DNA from: an uncultured Cytophagales bacterium
Lineage (GTDB): Bacteria > Bacteroidota > Bacteroidia > Cytophagales > Cyclobacteriaceae
Reading direction: 5' to 3'
NCBI GenBank assembly: GCA_913057175.1
Contig: CAJXNP010000006.1
Span: 1-64,000 of the forward strand
Length of the DNA: 64,000 bases
Part shown: one piece after another, positions 53,010 through 62,748 of the stretch
Position numbering within the stretch: position 1 is the first letter of the stretch
Layout: every line of letters begins with the position of its first letter
The notes under the pieces: model-generated
Databases searched by the model: none
Told to the model about the DNA's origin: nothing
What the model saw: only the letters and a program-made list of their open reading frames with translations
Position numbers and translations under genes: made by a program

Positions 53010-54176
53010 TTAGGAGCTTTTTTCATTTATCCAGGTTAACATTGATTCTAACGCAATCCCCAAATTTCCAATCTGACAATGTTGGTCAGCCTCCTCTGAT
53101 TTTTTAAATATTCTTACTGAAATCGATTTCGCATTGATCAATGCTTCTTGCTGTTTTATCAAAAGTTTTACCGGCTGAAAAGCATCATTTTCACCCGATA
53201 ACAGGTATACGTCCTGATCGATTAAATGGCTGTGTAGATGTTCTTTGTTCATTCCCATCATCCACTCGACAGCATCAAATGGTTCAGCCTTATTTTGAAT
53301 AAACAGCGCATTGTTGATCGCATGTCTCAACGCCCCAACATTCATTTTTATTTTGACAAAAAAATTCGTTAGCTGCCTGTGTTTTAAAAACCACCTGGCA
53401 AGATTGGCATTAAAGGAACTCGTCATCTCCAGCCAATCATATACTGGCGGCATTGCTATTACCTTTTTGATTCTTTTTTCAAATGCAGCAGCTCTCATAA
53501 TCCAATATCCACCCATTGACACACCTAAAGCAGTAACCTCCTCAAGTTGAAAGTAATCTAAAACGGCTTTCACTGCTTTTTCATAATCATGGTCAAAATA
53601 TTGGTTGTATATTCTCCTGCTCCCGCCTTGTCCCGGTCCCTCAAAAGCAATGAAATCGTATCCGTTTTCAGCAAAATACTCCCAAATGCAATAGAACTCC
53701 TCTATAAATGCATCAAACCCGGGAATGCTGACAATTGTCCCTTTTGCCTCCCTGGTTTTTGCAGGGATTTTTATTGCTGATAGGAAACTTCCTTTATAAG
53801 GTATTTTATGTCTTACAAACCCTTTATCAGCAAAAGCTTCATCAAATAAGTCAATAAATTTCAGGTAAACGGGAAGTTTTCTTTCGTCATCATGTTTAAT
53901 AAGAAACTCACTTGCTCTTAGATAGGTTGCTGCATTTTTTAATCGATTTTCCTTGATGGCAAGTTCAGAAGCCGTTTGAAACTCGCTAATATATTGGTCA
54001 AACGAATGGATTTTCGTACCAATAGCTTCTATATCTTCTTTTCTTGAATATCCGAGGGAATACCATCGATTTAACTGATAATTCAAAAACTTGTTTTTAT
54101 GAAATTTATGGTATCCTATTGGTAGTTTCAATTCAATGGATTTTTGTTCAAGTGGATATAACGGTCGCGTCTGCAA
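53010..54176 (-). CDS. Alpha/beta hydrolase (FrsA/DHPON-hydrolase type)
   Basis: 388 aa, no signal peptide. A helical N-terminal part of about 120 residues (LASELAIKENRLKNAATYLRASEFL-like) precedes the hydrolase core. The core includes VSIPGFDAFIEEFYCIWEYF, FIAFEGPGQGGS, nucleophile Ser in ALGVSMGGYWIMRAA, Asp in LSGENDAF and His in EADQHCQIG near the end. Resembles the helical-capped hydrolases related to FrsA and 2,6-dihydroxypseudooxynicotine hydrolase. Substrate unknown; stands alone. Confidence 0.87.
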   Translation of the reverse strand: MQTRPLYPLEQKSIELKLPIGYHKFHKNKFLNYQLNRWYSLGYSRKEDIEAIGTKIHSFDQYISEFQTASELAIKENRLKNAATYLRASEFLIKHDDERKLPVYLKFIDLFDEAFADKGFVRHKIPYKGSFLSAIKIPAKTREAKGTIVSIPGFDAFIEEFYCIWEYFAENGYDFIAFEGPGQGGSRRIYNQYFDHDYEKAVKAVLDYFQLEEVTALGVSMGGYWIMRAAAFEKRIKKVIAMPPVYDWLEMTSSFNANLARWFLKHRQLTNFFVKIKMNVGALRHAINNALFIQNKAEPFDAVEWMMGMNKEHLHSHLIDQDVYLLSGENDAFQPVKLLIKQQEALINAKSISVRIFKKSEEADQHCQIGNLGIALESMLTWINEKSS

Positions 54177-54535
54177 AAATAAGCTGCCTCTATGTTAACA
54201 TTGATTCAGACATTTGTTACATACTATCATTATGATCCTTTTTCTCTTCTCAGAATTTCAACAATACGGCTATATACAATTTTCGATAAACTCCTGTTGT
54301 GACCTTCAAAATCCATGGTACGAAAAACATGGGAACGAGGGTCCCGACAAACAATGCTATTCTGATTATTTGCTTTGTTTGTTTTTTTTCATGTTATTTT
54401 AGGACGAAGCGGTTTACTATCCTCAACATTTGATTATTCCGGTAAGTTAATCTTTTTCCAGAAAACGTGAGAAATTGTTAAAAAGAGAGGGTTGTTGTTC
54501 TGTAGGTTTCGAGGTATTGCTATTGGCATATCGGA
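54177..54535. other. Spacer of about 360 bases, nothing recognised
   Basis: No gene of credible content on either strand and no clear terminator. A T-rich tract lies near 54380-54400. Confidence 0.5.
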
Positions 54536-55660
54536 TCAACTCGTCTTCCTGTAATTCCAAATAGCCAAACTATTCAGTACAATGGCAAATAGGATGAGGT
54601 AAAACAATTCCATGTAGACATGTCCGAGGCTGCTTCCTTTCAGGACAATCAACCGCACAACATGGATGAAATGGGTGACGGGGGTCAACAGTGATATTTG
54701 CTTTGCCCAGCCCGGCATGCTGTCGATGCTGGTAAAGAAGCCACTCATCAGGATGAAAATCATGATAAAGAAAAAGGCAACAAACATGGCCTGAAGTTGT
54801 GAATCGGAGAAAGTGGAAATCAATAAGCCAAAACCCAGCAATGCCACAAGGTAAACCCCGGCAAAGAGGTACAAGGTCGGGATGCTCCCTGCCGGAAATA
54901 TGCCATACACCACGTACATCACGGTCAGTCCAAGCGTGAAAACGATCATCCCCACAATCCAGAAAGGGATCAATTTGCCCAAAATGAACTGCCATTTTTT
55001 TATGGGAGTCACATTGATCTGCTCGATCGTGCCCACTTCCTTTTCCCTTACAATATTCAGGGCCGTCATAAAGCCTCCAATCAACGTCAGCAACAATACC
55101 AGGATGGCCGGCACCATGTAGTATTTGTATTCCGCCCGTGGATTAAACCAATTGACACTGGAGATTTCAATGCGTTTTGCGGGTAGGCTTATGGCATCAT
55201 TCGGGGATTTTATCATGATGTCCAGCCGACTGTTAAAATCTGCCAAAACCGACTTCAGGTAACTACCCCCCAAAGAAGATTTGGTTCCATTAATAGCATC
55301 TACTACGATGTTCACCTTTTGATGTCCGTGACGTACCAAATTGCGCTCAAAACCTGATGGTATTTCCAATACCAAGTCCGCGTCTCCCGTTTCAATAAGT
55401 TGTAAACCATCGTGATAAGAAAGCGGATAGCCAACTAGACTGAAATACCCGGAAGATCCTATTTTATTGATTAGCTCATTAGAATACGAGCTGTGATCAT
55501 GGTCCAGGTAGGCGACATTTATATTCTTCACTTCAAAATCGGCTGCAAAAGGTAATATGATCAATTGGACAATCGGCACAAAGGTCATCATTGCCAATAT
55601 AATCCTATCCCTGAATATCTGGCGGAACTCTTTTCGTAATATGAAAAACAATACATTCAT
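54536..55660 (-). CDS. ABC-2 type permease (YbhR/YbhS-like), second
   Basis: 374 aa. One helix near 22-40, a large periplasmic domain (about 45-180), then five helices (near 182-205, 227-255, 262-285, 292-312, 345-368). The NIVREKEVGTIEQINVTP motif of the ABC-2 coupling helix precedes the second TM set. Together with the neighbouring permease it forms the membrane channel. Its start overlaps the previous gene's stop by four bases. Confidence 0.9.
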   Translation of the reverse strand: MNVLFFILRKEFRQIFRDRIILAMMTFVPIVQLIILPFAADFEVKNINVAYLDHDHSSYSNELINKIGSSGYFSLVGYPLSYHDGLQLIETGDADLVLEIPSGFERNLVRHGHQKVNIVVDAINGTKSSLGGSYLKSVLADFNSRLDIMIKSPNDAISLPAKRIEISSVNWFNPRAEYKYYMVPAILVLLLTLIGGFMTALNIVREKEVGTIEQINVTPIKKWQFILGKLIPFWIVGMIVFTLGLTVMYVVYGIFPAGSIPTLYLFAGVYLVALLGFGLLISTFSDSQLQAMFVAFFFIMIFILMSGFFTSIDSMPGWAKQISLLTPVTHFIHVVRLIVLKGSSLGHVYMELFYLILFAIVLNSLAIWNYRKTS

Positions 55661-56763
55661 GCCAATCGGATCTTAAATTTCTTCAGTGCCAATCCCAGTA
55701 AAAACGTCGTCATTCCCAGCAACACCAATGTTTCCTTCCAAACATATTCAAAGCCCAACCCTTTCAACATCACAGCTTTTACAATGATGTAATAGTATTT
55801 CGATGGAATAATATTTGAAATCACCTGGAATATCTTCGGCATATTTTCCAGTGGAAAAATAAAGCCAGTTAGTAGCAAGGTCGGCAACATCATGGCCATC
55901 ATGGAGAATAGCATGGCCGCCTGCTGCGACTCGGTTACACTGGACACCAGCAGCCCCAGCGACAGACAGGTTATAATGAACAGGATACTTTCTCCAAACA
56001 GTAGCAACAAGCTACCCTTAATCTCTACATCCAGCAAATAAGCCGACAGCAGCAAAACGATAATAAAATCGATCAGCGAAAGTACCAAATAAGGAATGGC
56101 CTTAGCAATCAGTACCATGATCGGATTGAAAGGAGAAACCAAAAGAATTTCCATTGTTCCCATCTCCTTTTCCCGGACTACCGCCACCGAAGTCAGGGCT
56201 GTACTGACGATCATAAATATGAGCGCAATCACCCCGGGAATGAAACTCAGCGAACCGTTTTGTTCTTCATTGTATAGCTGTCGCACCGTCGGTACGATCT
56301 GGTAAGGAATCTTAACATTAGGATTTAGTTCGTGTTGATACTGACCTATAATTGCCGAAAGATAAGTTTCCAGTATTTTGGCGGTGTTTGGGTCAGCGGC
56401 ATCCGCAATGATCTGAACCTGCGCCTGACCAGTCCGGTAAAGGTCTGCTCCGAAGTTGGGAGGAAATACCAGGGCGCATTTCACTCTTCCTTCCTGAAAC
56501 CGGTCTTCAATTTCAGAATAGTTGTTAACCGACTCTTTTAAAATGAAGTATTCGCTCGTTTTGATGCGATCAACTATCTGCTCGGAATTAAGGTCATGAG
56601 CCTGGTCAAATATCGTAATCCCAATGTTTTTTACCTCGCTGCTTAACGCAAAACCAAAAAGGACGATCTGCACCACCGGAAGGCCAAAAAGTATCAGCAG
56701 TGTTCGACGGTCGCGAAACACATGGTAGAATTCTTTTCGGATGAATACAAATAGTTGCTTCAT
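55657..56763 (-). CDS. ABC-2 type permease (YbhR/YbhS-like), first
   Basis: 368 aa with the same design as the downstream permease: one N-terminal helix (LLILFGLPVVQIVLFGFAL), a periplasmic domain, and a five-helix end with VAVVREKEMGTMEILLVSPF. Three bases after the ATPase gene. The pair are paralogues expected to act as a heterodimer. Confidence 0.9.
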   Translation of the reverse strand: MKQLFVFIRKEFYHVFRDRRTLLILFGLPVVQIVLFGFALSSEVKNIGITIFDQAHDLNSEQIVDRIKTSEYFILKESVNNYSEIEDRFQEGRVKCALVFPPNFGADLYRTGQAQVQIIADAADPNTAKILETYLSAIIGQYQHELNPNVKIPYQIVPTVRQLYNEEQNGSLSFIPGVIALIFMIVSTALTSVAVVREKEMGTMEILLVSPFNPIMVLIAKAIPYLVLSLIDFIIVLLLSAYLLDVEIKGSLLLLFGESILFIITCLSLGLLVSSVTESQQAAMLFSMMAMMLPTLLLTGFIFPLENMPKIFQVISNIIPSKYYYIIVKAVMLKGLGFEYVWKETLVLLGMTTFLLGLALKKFKIRLA

Positions 56764-56766
56764 ATA

Positions 56767-57510
56767 TTAATCGCTTGACCTTTTTGCTTTTCTCGCTAAC
56801 TGATAAAATACCTCATCCATTGAATGGGTATGAAAACTCTCTTTTAACCTGGCAGGTGAATCCAACGCTTCCACGCGTCCATCCACCATCACTGTAATCC
56901 GGTTGCAATACTCTGCCTCATCCATGTAATGGGTTGTTACAAAAACCGTAATACCATCTTCAGCTGCCTGGTAGATCATATCCCAAAACTGTCGTCGGGT
57001 GATGGGGTCTACTCCTCCTGTCGGTTCATCCAGGAAGACGATTTTCGGCCGATGAAAAATGGCCACCGAGAATGCAAGCTTTTGCTTCCACCCGAGTGGC
57101 AGCGAGCCTACCAGTTTTTTGGCCTCTTTTTCCAATCCCAGTGTGGCAACCAATTCATTGCTTCTCTTTTTGATCTCTTCTCGTGAGACACCATACACTC
57201 CACCATAGAACTCAATGTTTTCCAGTATGGTCAGGTTATCGTACAGGGAGAATTTCTGGCTCATGTAGCCAATGTGCTTTTTAATTTTTTCCTGTTGTTT
57301 GTACACATTAAATCCAGCCACACTGGCTTCTCCTGAAGTTGGATAGGAAAGACCGCATAAAATGCGCATGGCCGTTGTCTTGCCTGCTCCATTCGCGCCA
57401 AGAAAACCAAATATCTCACCTTCCTTCACGTCAAAGGTGATCTGGTCGACGGCTTTGAAGTCACCAAAATGCTTGGACAGCTCGTGGCACTCTATGATCT
57501 TATTCGCCAT
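56767..57510 (-). CDS. ABC exporter ATPase, second
   Basis: 247 aa: Walker A GANGAGKTTAMRIL, Q-loop YMSQKFSLYDNLTI, LPLGWKQKLAFSVAI in the signature position, Walker B KIVFLDEPTGGVDPITR, H-loop VTTHYMDEAEYC. The signature is atypical (LPLGWKQK for LSGGxxQ), which is usual for this ATPase of Ybh-type systems. Start overlaps the upstream ATPase by 11 bases. Confidence 0.92.
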   Translation of the reverse strand: MANKIIECHELSKHFGDFKAVDQITFDVKEGEIFGFLGANGAGKTTAMRILCGLSYPTSGEASVAGFNVYKQQEKIKKHIGYMSQKFSLYDNLTILENIEFYGGVYGVSREEIKKRSNELVATLGLEKEAKKLVGSLPLGWKQKLAFSVAIFHRPKIVFLDEPTGGVDPITRRQFWDMIYQAAEDGITVFVTTHYMDEAEYCNRITVMVDGRVEALDSPARLKESFHTHSMDEVFYQLARKAKRSSD

Positions 57511-58444
57511 CGGCTGTCACTTTTATGGTGTTTTCATGCATCAACCGAATGAACGCGTCTTCTATGGTCGGTTTTATTTTTTTCAATTCAAGCTCGTCCA
57601 ATGGATGCCTCTCAGCGATGGCATTGAGTAGGTCATTTTCATTTCCGTCTGTTTTCACCGTGAAATGCAGGTACTCACCGAAGGCATAGCAACTCTCCAC
57701 CTCTTCATCTGCCTCCAGTCGTTTTAACAGCAAATAGATATTTTTCGCTTTGGCAGCGTAAAGTGTATTGGGAAAGCTTTTCACAATATTCTCCGGGGTA
57801 TTGATCGACATGATTTCACCATTCTGAATAAGCGCGATCCGATCACAGAGATTGGCCTCATCCATGTAGGGCGTCGATACCAAAATGGTAATTCCCTGTT
57901 GTTTCAATGATTTAAGCATATCCCAAAACTCCTTACGGGAAACCACATCTACTCCCGTGGTAGGTTCATCCAAAAACAGTACAGTTGGTTTGTGTATCAG
58001 AGCGCAGCATAAGGCAAGTTTTTGTTTCATTCCACCCGACAGCTTGCCCGCCCTTCGCTTTTTAAAGGGTTCAATCTGTACATAAATGTCCTTGATCAGG
58101 TTATAGTTTTCTTCAATGGTTGTATTGAATACGGTGGCGAAGAAATGGAGGTTTTCTTCGATGGTCAGGTCCTGGTATAAAGAAAATTTGCCAGGCATGT
58201 AGCCTACTCGCCGGCGAATTTCACGGTAGTCTTTCACGATATCCATGCCATTGACCGTAGCACTACCCGAATCCGGCAACAGTAAGGTGGTCAGCATTCT
58301 GAATAGGGTGGTTTTTCCCGCACCATCCGGCCCGATCAGGCCAAAGAGCTCGCCTTTTTCCACAGAAAACGATACATCATTTACCGCCTGAATGCTACCT
58401 TTTTCAAAGGTCTTGGTTAAACTATTTACCTGAACATCAGACAT
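57500..58444 (-). CDS. ABC exporter ATPase, first
   Basis: 314 aa: Walker A GPDGAGKTTLFRML, Q-loop YMPGKFSLYQDLTI, signature LSGGMKQKLALC, Walker B TVLFLDEPTTGVDVVSR, switch STPYMDEANLC (His of the H-loop replaced by Pro). The 80-residue C-terminal extension is DUF-like. In Escherichia coli YbhF the two ATPase domains are fused; here they are two overlapping genes. Confidence 0.92.
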   Translation of the reverse strand: MSDVQVNSLTKTFEKGSIQAVNDVSFSVEKGELFGLIGPDGAGKTTLFRMLTTLLLPDSGSATVNGMDIVKDYREIRRRVGYMPGKFSLYQDLTIEENLHFFATVFNTTIEENYNLIKDIYVQIEPFKKRRAGKLSGGMKQKLALCCALIHKPTVLFLDEPTTGVDVVSRKEFWDMLKSLKQQGITILVSTPYMDEANLCDRIALIQNGEIMSINTPENIVKSFPNTLYAAKAKNIYLLLKRLEADEEVESCYAFGEYLHFTVKTDGNENDLLNAIAERHPLDELELKKIKPTIEDAFIRLMHENTIKVTADGE

Positions 58445-58451
58445 AATTACT

Positions 58452-59348
58452 TTAAAATTTTATTTCCCCGTACATGCCAATTTTATAACTTCCGTCATTC
58501 ACCACTCGCACTTTAATGGCGTAAACCAGATTCGCTCGTTCATTCTTCGTCAGGATTGATTTTGGAGTAAACTCAGCCTTATCATTGATCCATGTGACGC
58601 TTCCTTCTGTTTCATTAAAACCTCCATCGCCCTTATCTGTATAAACCTTTACATTTTGATTGAGCTTCACTTGTGGCAATTGGTCACCGGTAATGTATGC
58701 CCGCAGGGTGAGGGTTGACAGATCCGCTATTTTGTACAATGGCCTGCCTGCGGCGGTCATTTCGAAAGGTTCAACAAAGGTAGTCAGGACTGTTCCGTTG
58801 ACTGGGTTGGTGATTTTACTTTTTTCTAACCTGTCCAGCACTTCCTGCAATTGTACTTCAACCAGATTGGCCTGCTCTTCAATGGAGGTGTTTGTCGTGT
58901 AAAGGGAACTTTCCTGGGCGCTGATTTGTGCTTCGAGTGTGGTTATCCTTGCATTAGCGTCATCCAGTTGTTTGGGATTGGCTACACCACCTTGCACCAG
59001 GTTGGCCATGCGGTCACGGTCTGTTTTAGCGGTGGCCAGTTGTTCCTTGAGCGCTTTGGTCTGGATTTGCGTATTGGGTCTGCCACTCAGAATGGCCTTT
59101 TTGTTTTGCTCCAGTTGCAGGCGTTGCAGATGTAGTTGCGTGCTGTCAATGTAACCAATTACCTGACCAGCTTTTAACACGTCGCCTTCCTTTGCCTCGA
59201 AAGACAAAATCTTTCCGTTCACTTCAGCGGAAATAATCGTTTCCACCGCTTCAAAGGTACCGGAGGCATCAAAATCATTTTTGTCCTGGCGACAGGCAAA
59301 AAGGCAGGTCAGGGCCAACGCTGCGTAAATAAGTCTAACCTTTTTCAT
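58452..59348 (-). CDS. HlyD-family membrane fusion lipoprotein (YbhG-like)
   Basis: 298 aa from the ATG at 59348, chosen because it opens a lipoprotein signal (KKVRLIYAALALTCLFAC) and does not overlap the TolC-type gene; an upstream ATG at 59387 would add 13 unlikely residues. Biotinyl-lipoyl-like segments flank a long coiled-coil hairpin (LQRLQLEQNKKAIL, LEAQISAQESSLYTTNTSIEEQ), followed by VNGTVLTTFVEPFEMTAAG and the beta-barrel end. Bridges the ABC pump and the outer-membrane channel. Confidence 0.9.
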   Translation of the reverse strand: MKKVRLIYAALALTCLFACRQDKNDFDASGTFEAVETIISAEVNGKILSFEAKEGDVLKAGQVIGYIDSTQLHLQRLQLEQNKKAILSGRPNTQIQTKALKEQLATAKTDRDRMANLVQGGVANPKQLDDANARITTLEAQISAQESSLYTTNTSIEEQANLVEVQLQEVLDRLEKSKITNPVNGTVLTTFVEPFEMTAAGRPLYKIADLSTLTLRAYITGDQLPQVKLNQNVKVYTDKGDGGFNETEGSVTWINDKAEFTPKSILTKNERANLVYAIKVRVVNDGSYKIGMYGEIKF

Positions 59349-59355
59349 GTTAATG

Positions 59356-60627
59356 TTATTTATTACCGGTTTGTGTTTTGTATTCATAGATAGACATTAG
59401 TAATTGCATTTCGTGGAGGGACTTTTGGCTTGCTGCCTGGCTTTCCTTTTCAGTAGCATCAAGTAAGTCGAGCATCGAGCACATACCATTGTCGTATTTC
59501 AATTGATATCCTTCACGGATGCTGGTTCGTAATTTCACGATTTCGTCATCCTCTGCCAGCACCGCCTTTTGCTTCTCGATACTTGCCCTTGTTTGCGTGG
59601 TTTGAAGATCGTTATTGACCCTGAAAGTTTGCTCCTGGACGTTAATTTTATTAAGTGTTAACTGACTCAGGTTTTTCTCATTTGAATTTTTGTACAACCC
59701 ACTGATACTCCAGGAAGTACTCAAACCAATCACACCCAATGAGGACATACTACTCTCACCGAGGCCTATTTCAGGATAAAGGAATACACCGGCTCCTAAT
59801 ACTCCTATCTTTGGCATCAGGCTTACCCTCTGCATCTTAGCTTGTGCTTCGGCCAGGTTTCTCTGACTTTGGAACATGGACAATTCTGGACGGATCATAG
59901 GCAAATCCGGCGGCAGATCCGATTGGGTAGGTCTTTCAAATTGCGTAGTATGGTCAACGTCCAGCCCGGTGAATAATGCCAGCATTTGCAGATAGCCATT
60001 TCGGGTATAGGTGAATTCGGTCTTTTGCTGTTTGAGTTTAAGCTGCTCGACCTGTATTTCCTGCAAATCGGTTTTGAAAGCCAGACCACTTTCATTCAGT
60101 TCCTTTATGCGTTTTGCATTGTTTTCAAGCACTTTGTCCTGCTGGTCAATTTGTACCAACTGTTCATCGATCATCAATATTCCAAAGTACAACTGATTCA
60201 CCCGCTCCCGCAATTCAAACAGACTGACCTCGAGGGATGCCTTTTCAGACTCTGCTGTTGCAGCAATGATTTCTTTCTGTGCTTTGGTTGCACCGCCGTC
60301 CCAGATTGTTTGGTTTAGCTGGGCCAATCCAATTAGCTTAAAGTCATCGCTGTTTTCACCACCTAATGGAAACCCACCAATGATATAACCGGCAATTCCG
60401 GTCACACTCACCTGGGGCAGGTAGGCTTTACTGGCATTGCTGAGCGTGTATTCTTTTGTCTTTTCGATCAGCTCATACTGATTGATCAGCGGATAGTTTT
60501 TCAAAGCATGGGCATAGCAACTGTCCAGGCTCAGCGGTTGTGCGGCCAAATTATTGCTGTCCAAAACCAGCAGTAGTAAAATGGCTGTATAAAATCCATA
60601 AGTTTTGAATGAACCCATTATCATCAT
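59356..60627 (-). CDS. TolC-family outer-membrane efflux protein
   Basis: 423 aa with signal peptide (YTAILLLLVLDSNNLAAQ). Two repeated halves with long helices (LDSCYAHALKNYPLINQYELI; AEAQAKMQRVSLMPKIGVLG) and strand segments (KAYLPQVSVTGIAGYIIGG). Its start overlaps the TetR stop (TGATG-type junction), and the HlyD gene follows after 7 bases. Confidence 0.9.
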   Translation of the reverse strand: MMIMGSFKTYGFYTAILLLLVLDSNNLAAQPLSLDSCYAHALKNYPLINQYELIEKTKEYTLSNASKAYLPQVSVTGIAGYIIGGFPLGGENSDDFKLIGLAQLNQTIWDGGATKAQKEIIAATAESEKASLEVSLFELRERVNQLYFGILMIDEQLVQIDQQDKVLENNAKRIKELNESGLAFKTDLQEIQVEQLKLKQQKTEFTYTRNGYLQMLALFTGLDVDHTTQFERPTQSDLPPDLPMIRPELSMFQSQRNLAEAQAKMQRVSLMPKIGVLGAGVFLYPEIGLGESSMSSLGVIGLSTSWSISGLYKNSNEKNLSQLTLNKINVQEQTFRVNNDLQTTQTRASIEKQKAVLAEDDEIVKLRTSIREGYQLKYDNGMCSMLDLLDATEKESQAASQKSLHEMQLLMSIYEYKTQTGNK

Positions 60628-61238
60628 TTTTTTCCGTTCAGTATTTGGTTGATCCAGAGGGGAATGAGCTTTTTTCTTTCCAGCATCATCTGCTGAAAAG
60701 CATCCTGATCGACCAGTTTCGTCTGGATAATCACCGGCCTGGCCACGAATGGAAAAATAATCATCGCCACAATGCTGAAGAGAAACTGGATAGGATTTAC
60801 GTCGCCGGAGGCTTCTTTTAATTGTTTCATAAAAAAAGACTGATGGACGAGTTCATCTAACCGGGCTTTAACAATGAAATCAAAATTACCCTTTCTGATT
60901 TCATTTAAAATGAAGGTGACGAGATCCGGATCGTTTAATAGAAAATCGATGTAACTATCTACCAGGCCATTGACTTTCTGTTCAAGCGTAGTGGTTTCAT
61001 TTGTAAAGATCGGCGTGAGCCTTCCAAGCAGCTCTCGGATCTTTTCCAGCATCACTTCCTCAAACAAATTCTTTTTGCTGCCAAAGTGATAATTGAGCAA
61101 AGCTACATTCGTTCCGGCTGCCTCGGCAATGTCCCGTATGGTTGTAGAGGCAAATCCCTTTTGCAGGAATACCTTATGAGCAGCTTTTTTGATTTTTGCA
61201 ACAGATGCTGCCTCGGGGTCTCTGGCTTTCTTTTTCAT
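60624..61238 (-). CDS. TetR-family regulator of the exporter operon (CecR-like position)
   Basis: 204 aa. The N-terminal helix-turn-helix is KIKKAAHKVFLQKGFASTTIRDIAEAAGTNVALLNYHFGSK, spread over residues about 15-56; the rest is helical and ligand-binding. First gene of the operon TetR-TolC-HlyD-ABC-ABC-permease-permease, a layout also seen for ybhGFSR with its regulator CecR. Self-repression from the ATCA/TGAT site just upstream is likely. Confidence 0.92.
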   Translation of the reverse strand: MKKKARDPEAASVAKIKKAAHKVFLQKGFASTTIRDIAEAAGTNVALLNYHFGSKKNLFEEVMLEKIRELLGRLTPIFTNETTTLEQKVNGLVDSYIDFLLNDPDLVTFILNEIRKGNFDFIVKARLDELVHQSFFMKQLKEASGDVNPIQFLFSIVAMIIFPFVARPVIIQTKLVDQDAFQQMMLERKKLIPLWINQILNGKK

Positions 61239-61271
61239 GACGGGTGACTATTCTCAGGCAGCAAATGTATA

Positions 61272-61300
61272 TTAATCAAATGATTTAATCAAATGATTAA
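61272..61300. promoter_or_regulatory. Tandem ATCAAATGAT sites, probable TetR operator
   Basis: AATCAAATGATT occurs at 61274-61285 and again at 61287-61298, each with ATCA/TGAT half-site symmetry. The pair lies 34 bases upstream of the TetR start. Confidence 0.6.
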
Positions 61301-61563
61301 AATATATATATTTTATTCTTGGGGTTTAGCTAATTGCTCTTCTTCAAAGCTTCCTGCAGATATCATTTAGGGCGGTGTAAAAGGATGGAATTTGTATAGA
61401 ACGGACGGTTTCAGCCTGAATACGAAAGAGACGATACAAAATAAATAATACGGGTTTCAGTTTTTTTGGCGTAATGGGTTGGTTCAGATTATCATGTTAA
61501 AAGTGACATTAGAATGAATCATATGTAAATATTTTTTTAATTTAGGCCAACCAAACAACCAGA
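61301..61563. other. Spacer before the barrel protein gene
   Basis: About 260 A+T-rich bases with no gene. It presumably carries the promoter of the next gene; no clear elements identified. Confidence 0.5.
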
Positions 61564-62745
61564 ATGAGATTATTCCCTTTTGTAATTCTCCTTTACTTTT
61601 TTATTGCTAATGATGCTATTGCCCAGACAACAAATTCTGATTCAACTTCGACCATTGCCAGGAGAAAACTGAATTTTGCAGTTTTTAAAGATTCTCTTGA
61701 TAATGCCCTGGACCTCAGTAGTTTTCTGATCGATTTTCATGGATTTATTCCTATTCCACAGCTTATTACAGAGCCTGCTCTTGGAAATATCGGGGTAGTC
61801 TTTACACCTGTGTTTATTCATCCCAACAAATACAAGGAAAAAGGAAAATATATTCCTCCCGATATAACAGCTGCTTTTATCGGGTATACCGGTAATAAAT
61901 CATGGGGTTTTGGTGGAATGCGTTCCGCTTCCCTTCCAAAACATCATATAAAATATCGTGCTGCAGTTTTTCATGGCGATATCAATATGGACTTCTATCG
62001 CACCCTTCCGGATATTGGGAACAGGAAATTCGATTTTGGTTTTAAAATGACGGCGATATTTGTATCTGTTCTTAGGCAAATAGCGAAGACAGACCTTTAC
62101 GTTGGGTTGGATTATGCCTACGCACACAATGATCTGACACCGCAATTTGATTTGCCAGAGGTTCCTGATATTGCAGAGGGGTACGACTTAAAAGCCAATA
62201 TCAGTAGCCTTGCCCTTGATATGCAATATGATAAACGCGACAATGTTTTCACACCTGATAATGGTTCCTACCTGCTATTGACCTATCGATTGAATGCATC
62301 GTGGTTAGGCAGCGATTATGACTACGGAAAACTCAACATTGCCACCTTTAATTTCTTTCAGCCAACGAAGAAATGGGTGAGTGGAGTGCGTCTGGAAGGG
62401 GTCTGGCTTACCGGAGGCGATGTGCCATTTTACCTGATGCCATATGTTGATATGAGAGGAGTGCCAATGGCAAGGTATCAGGGGGATCAAATCTACATGT
62501 TGGAAACCGAACAACGATACGATTTTACAAGAAGGTGGAGTGGGATCCTGATTGGTGGATTGGCCAAGGCGCTAACAAATGAGGTTTCTTTTGGTGATGC
62601 CGAACTGGTCTACACTTATGGGACCGGCTTTCGCTACCTGATCGCCAGAAAATTTGGCCTGCGAACCGGAATGGATGTTGCCTGGTCCAATGATGATTTT
62701 GGGTGGTACATCACGTTTGGGTCGGCGTGGAACAATAGAAATTAA
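61564..62745 (+). CDS. BamA/TamA-family outer-membrane barrel protein
   Basis: 393 aa with signal peptide (LFPFVILLYFFIANDAIAQ). No POTRA repeats; the protein is nearly all barrel, with the Omp85/Bac_surface_Ag pattern MQYDKRDNVFTPDNGSYLLL, followed by strands such as VRLEGVWLTGGDVPFYLMPY, MRGVPMARYQGDQ (equivalent to the VRGF/Y motif) and a C-terminal FGWYITFGSAW. Common in Bacteroidota; role in export or surface lipids uncertain. Three bases before the MarC gene. Confidence 0.85.
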   Translation: MRLFPFVILLYFFIANDAIAQTTNSDSTSTIARRKLNFAVFKDSLDNALDLSSFLIDFHGFIPIPQLITEPALGNIGVVFTPVFIHPNKYKEKGKYIPPDITAAFIGYTGNKSWGFGGMRSASLPKHHIKYRAAVFHGDINMDFYRTLPDIGNRKFDFGFKMTAIFVSVLRQIAKTDLYVGLDYAYAHNDLTPQFDLPEVPDIAEGYDLKANISSLALDMQYDKRDNVFTPDNGSYLLLTYRLNASWLGSDYDYGKLNIATFNFFQPTKKWVSGVRLEGVWLTGGDVPFYLMPYVDMRGVPMARYQGDQIYMLETEQRYDFTRRWSGILIGGLAKALTNEVSFGDAELVYTYGTGFRYLIARKFGLRTGMDVAWSNDDFGWYITFGSAWNNRN

Positions 62746-62748
62746 CTT

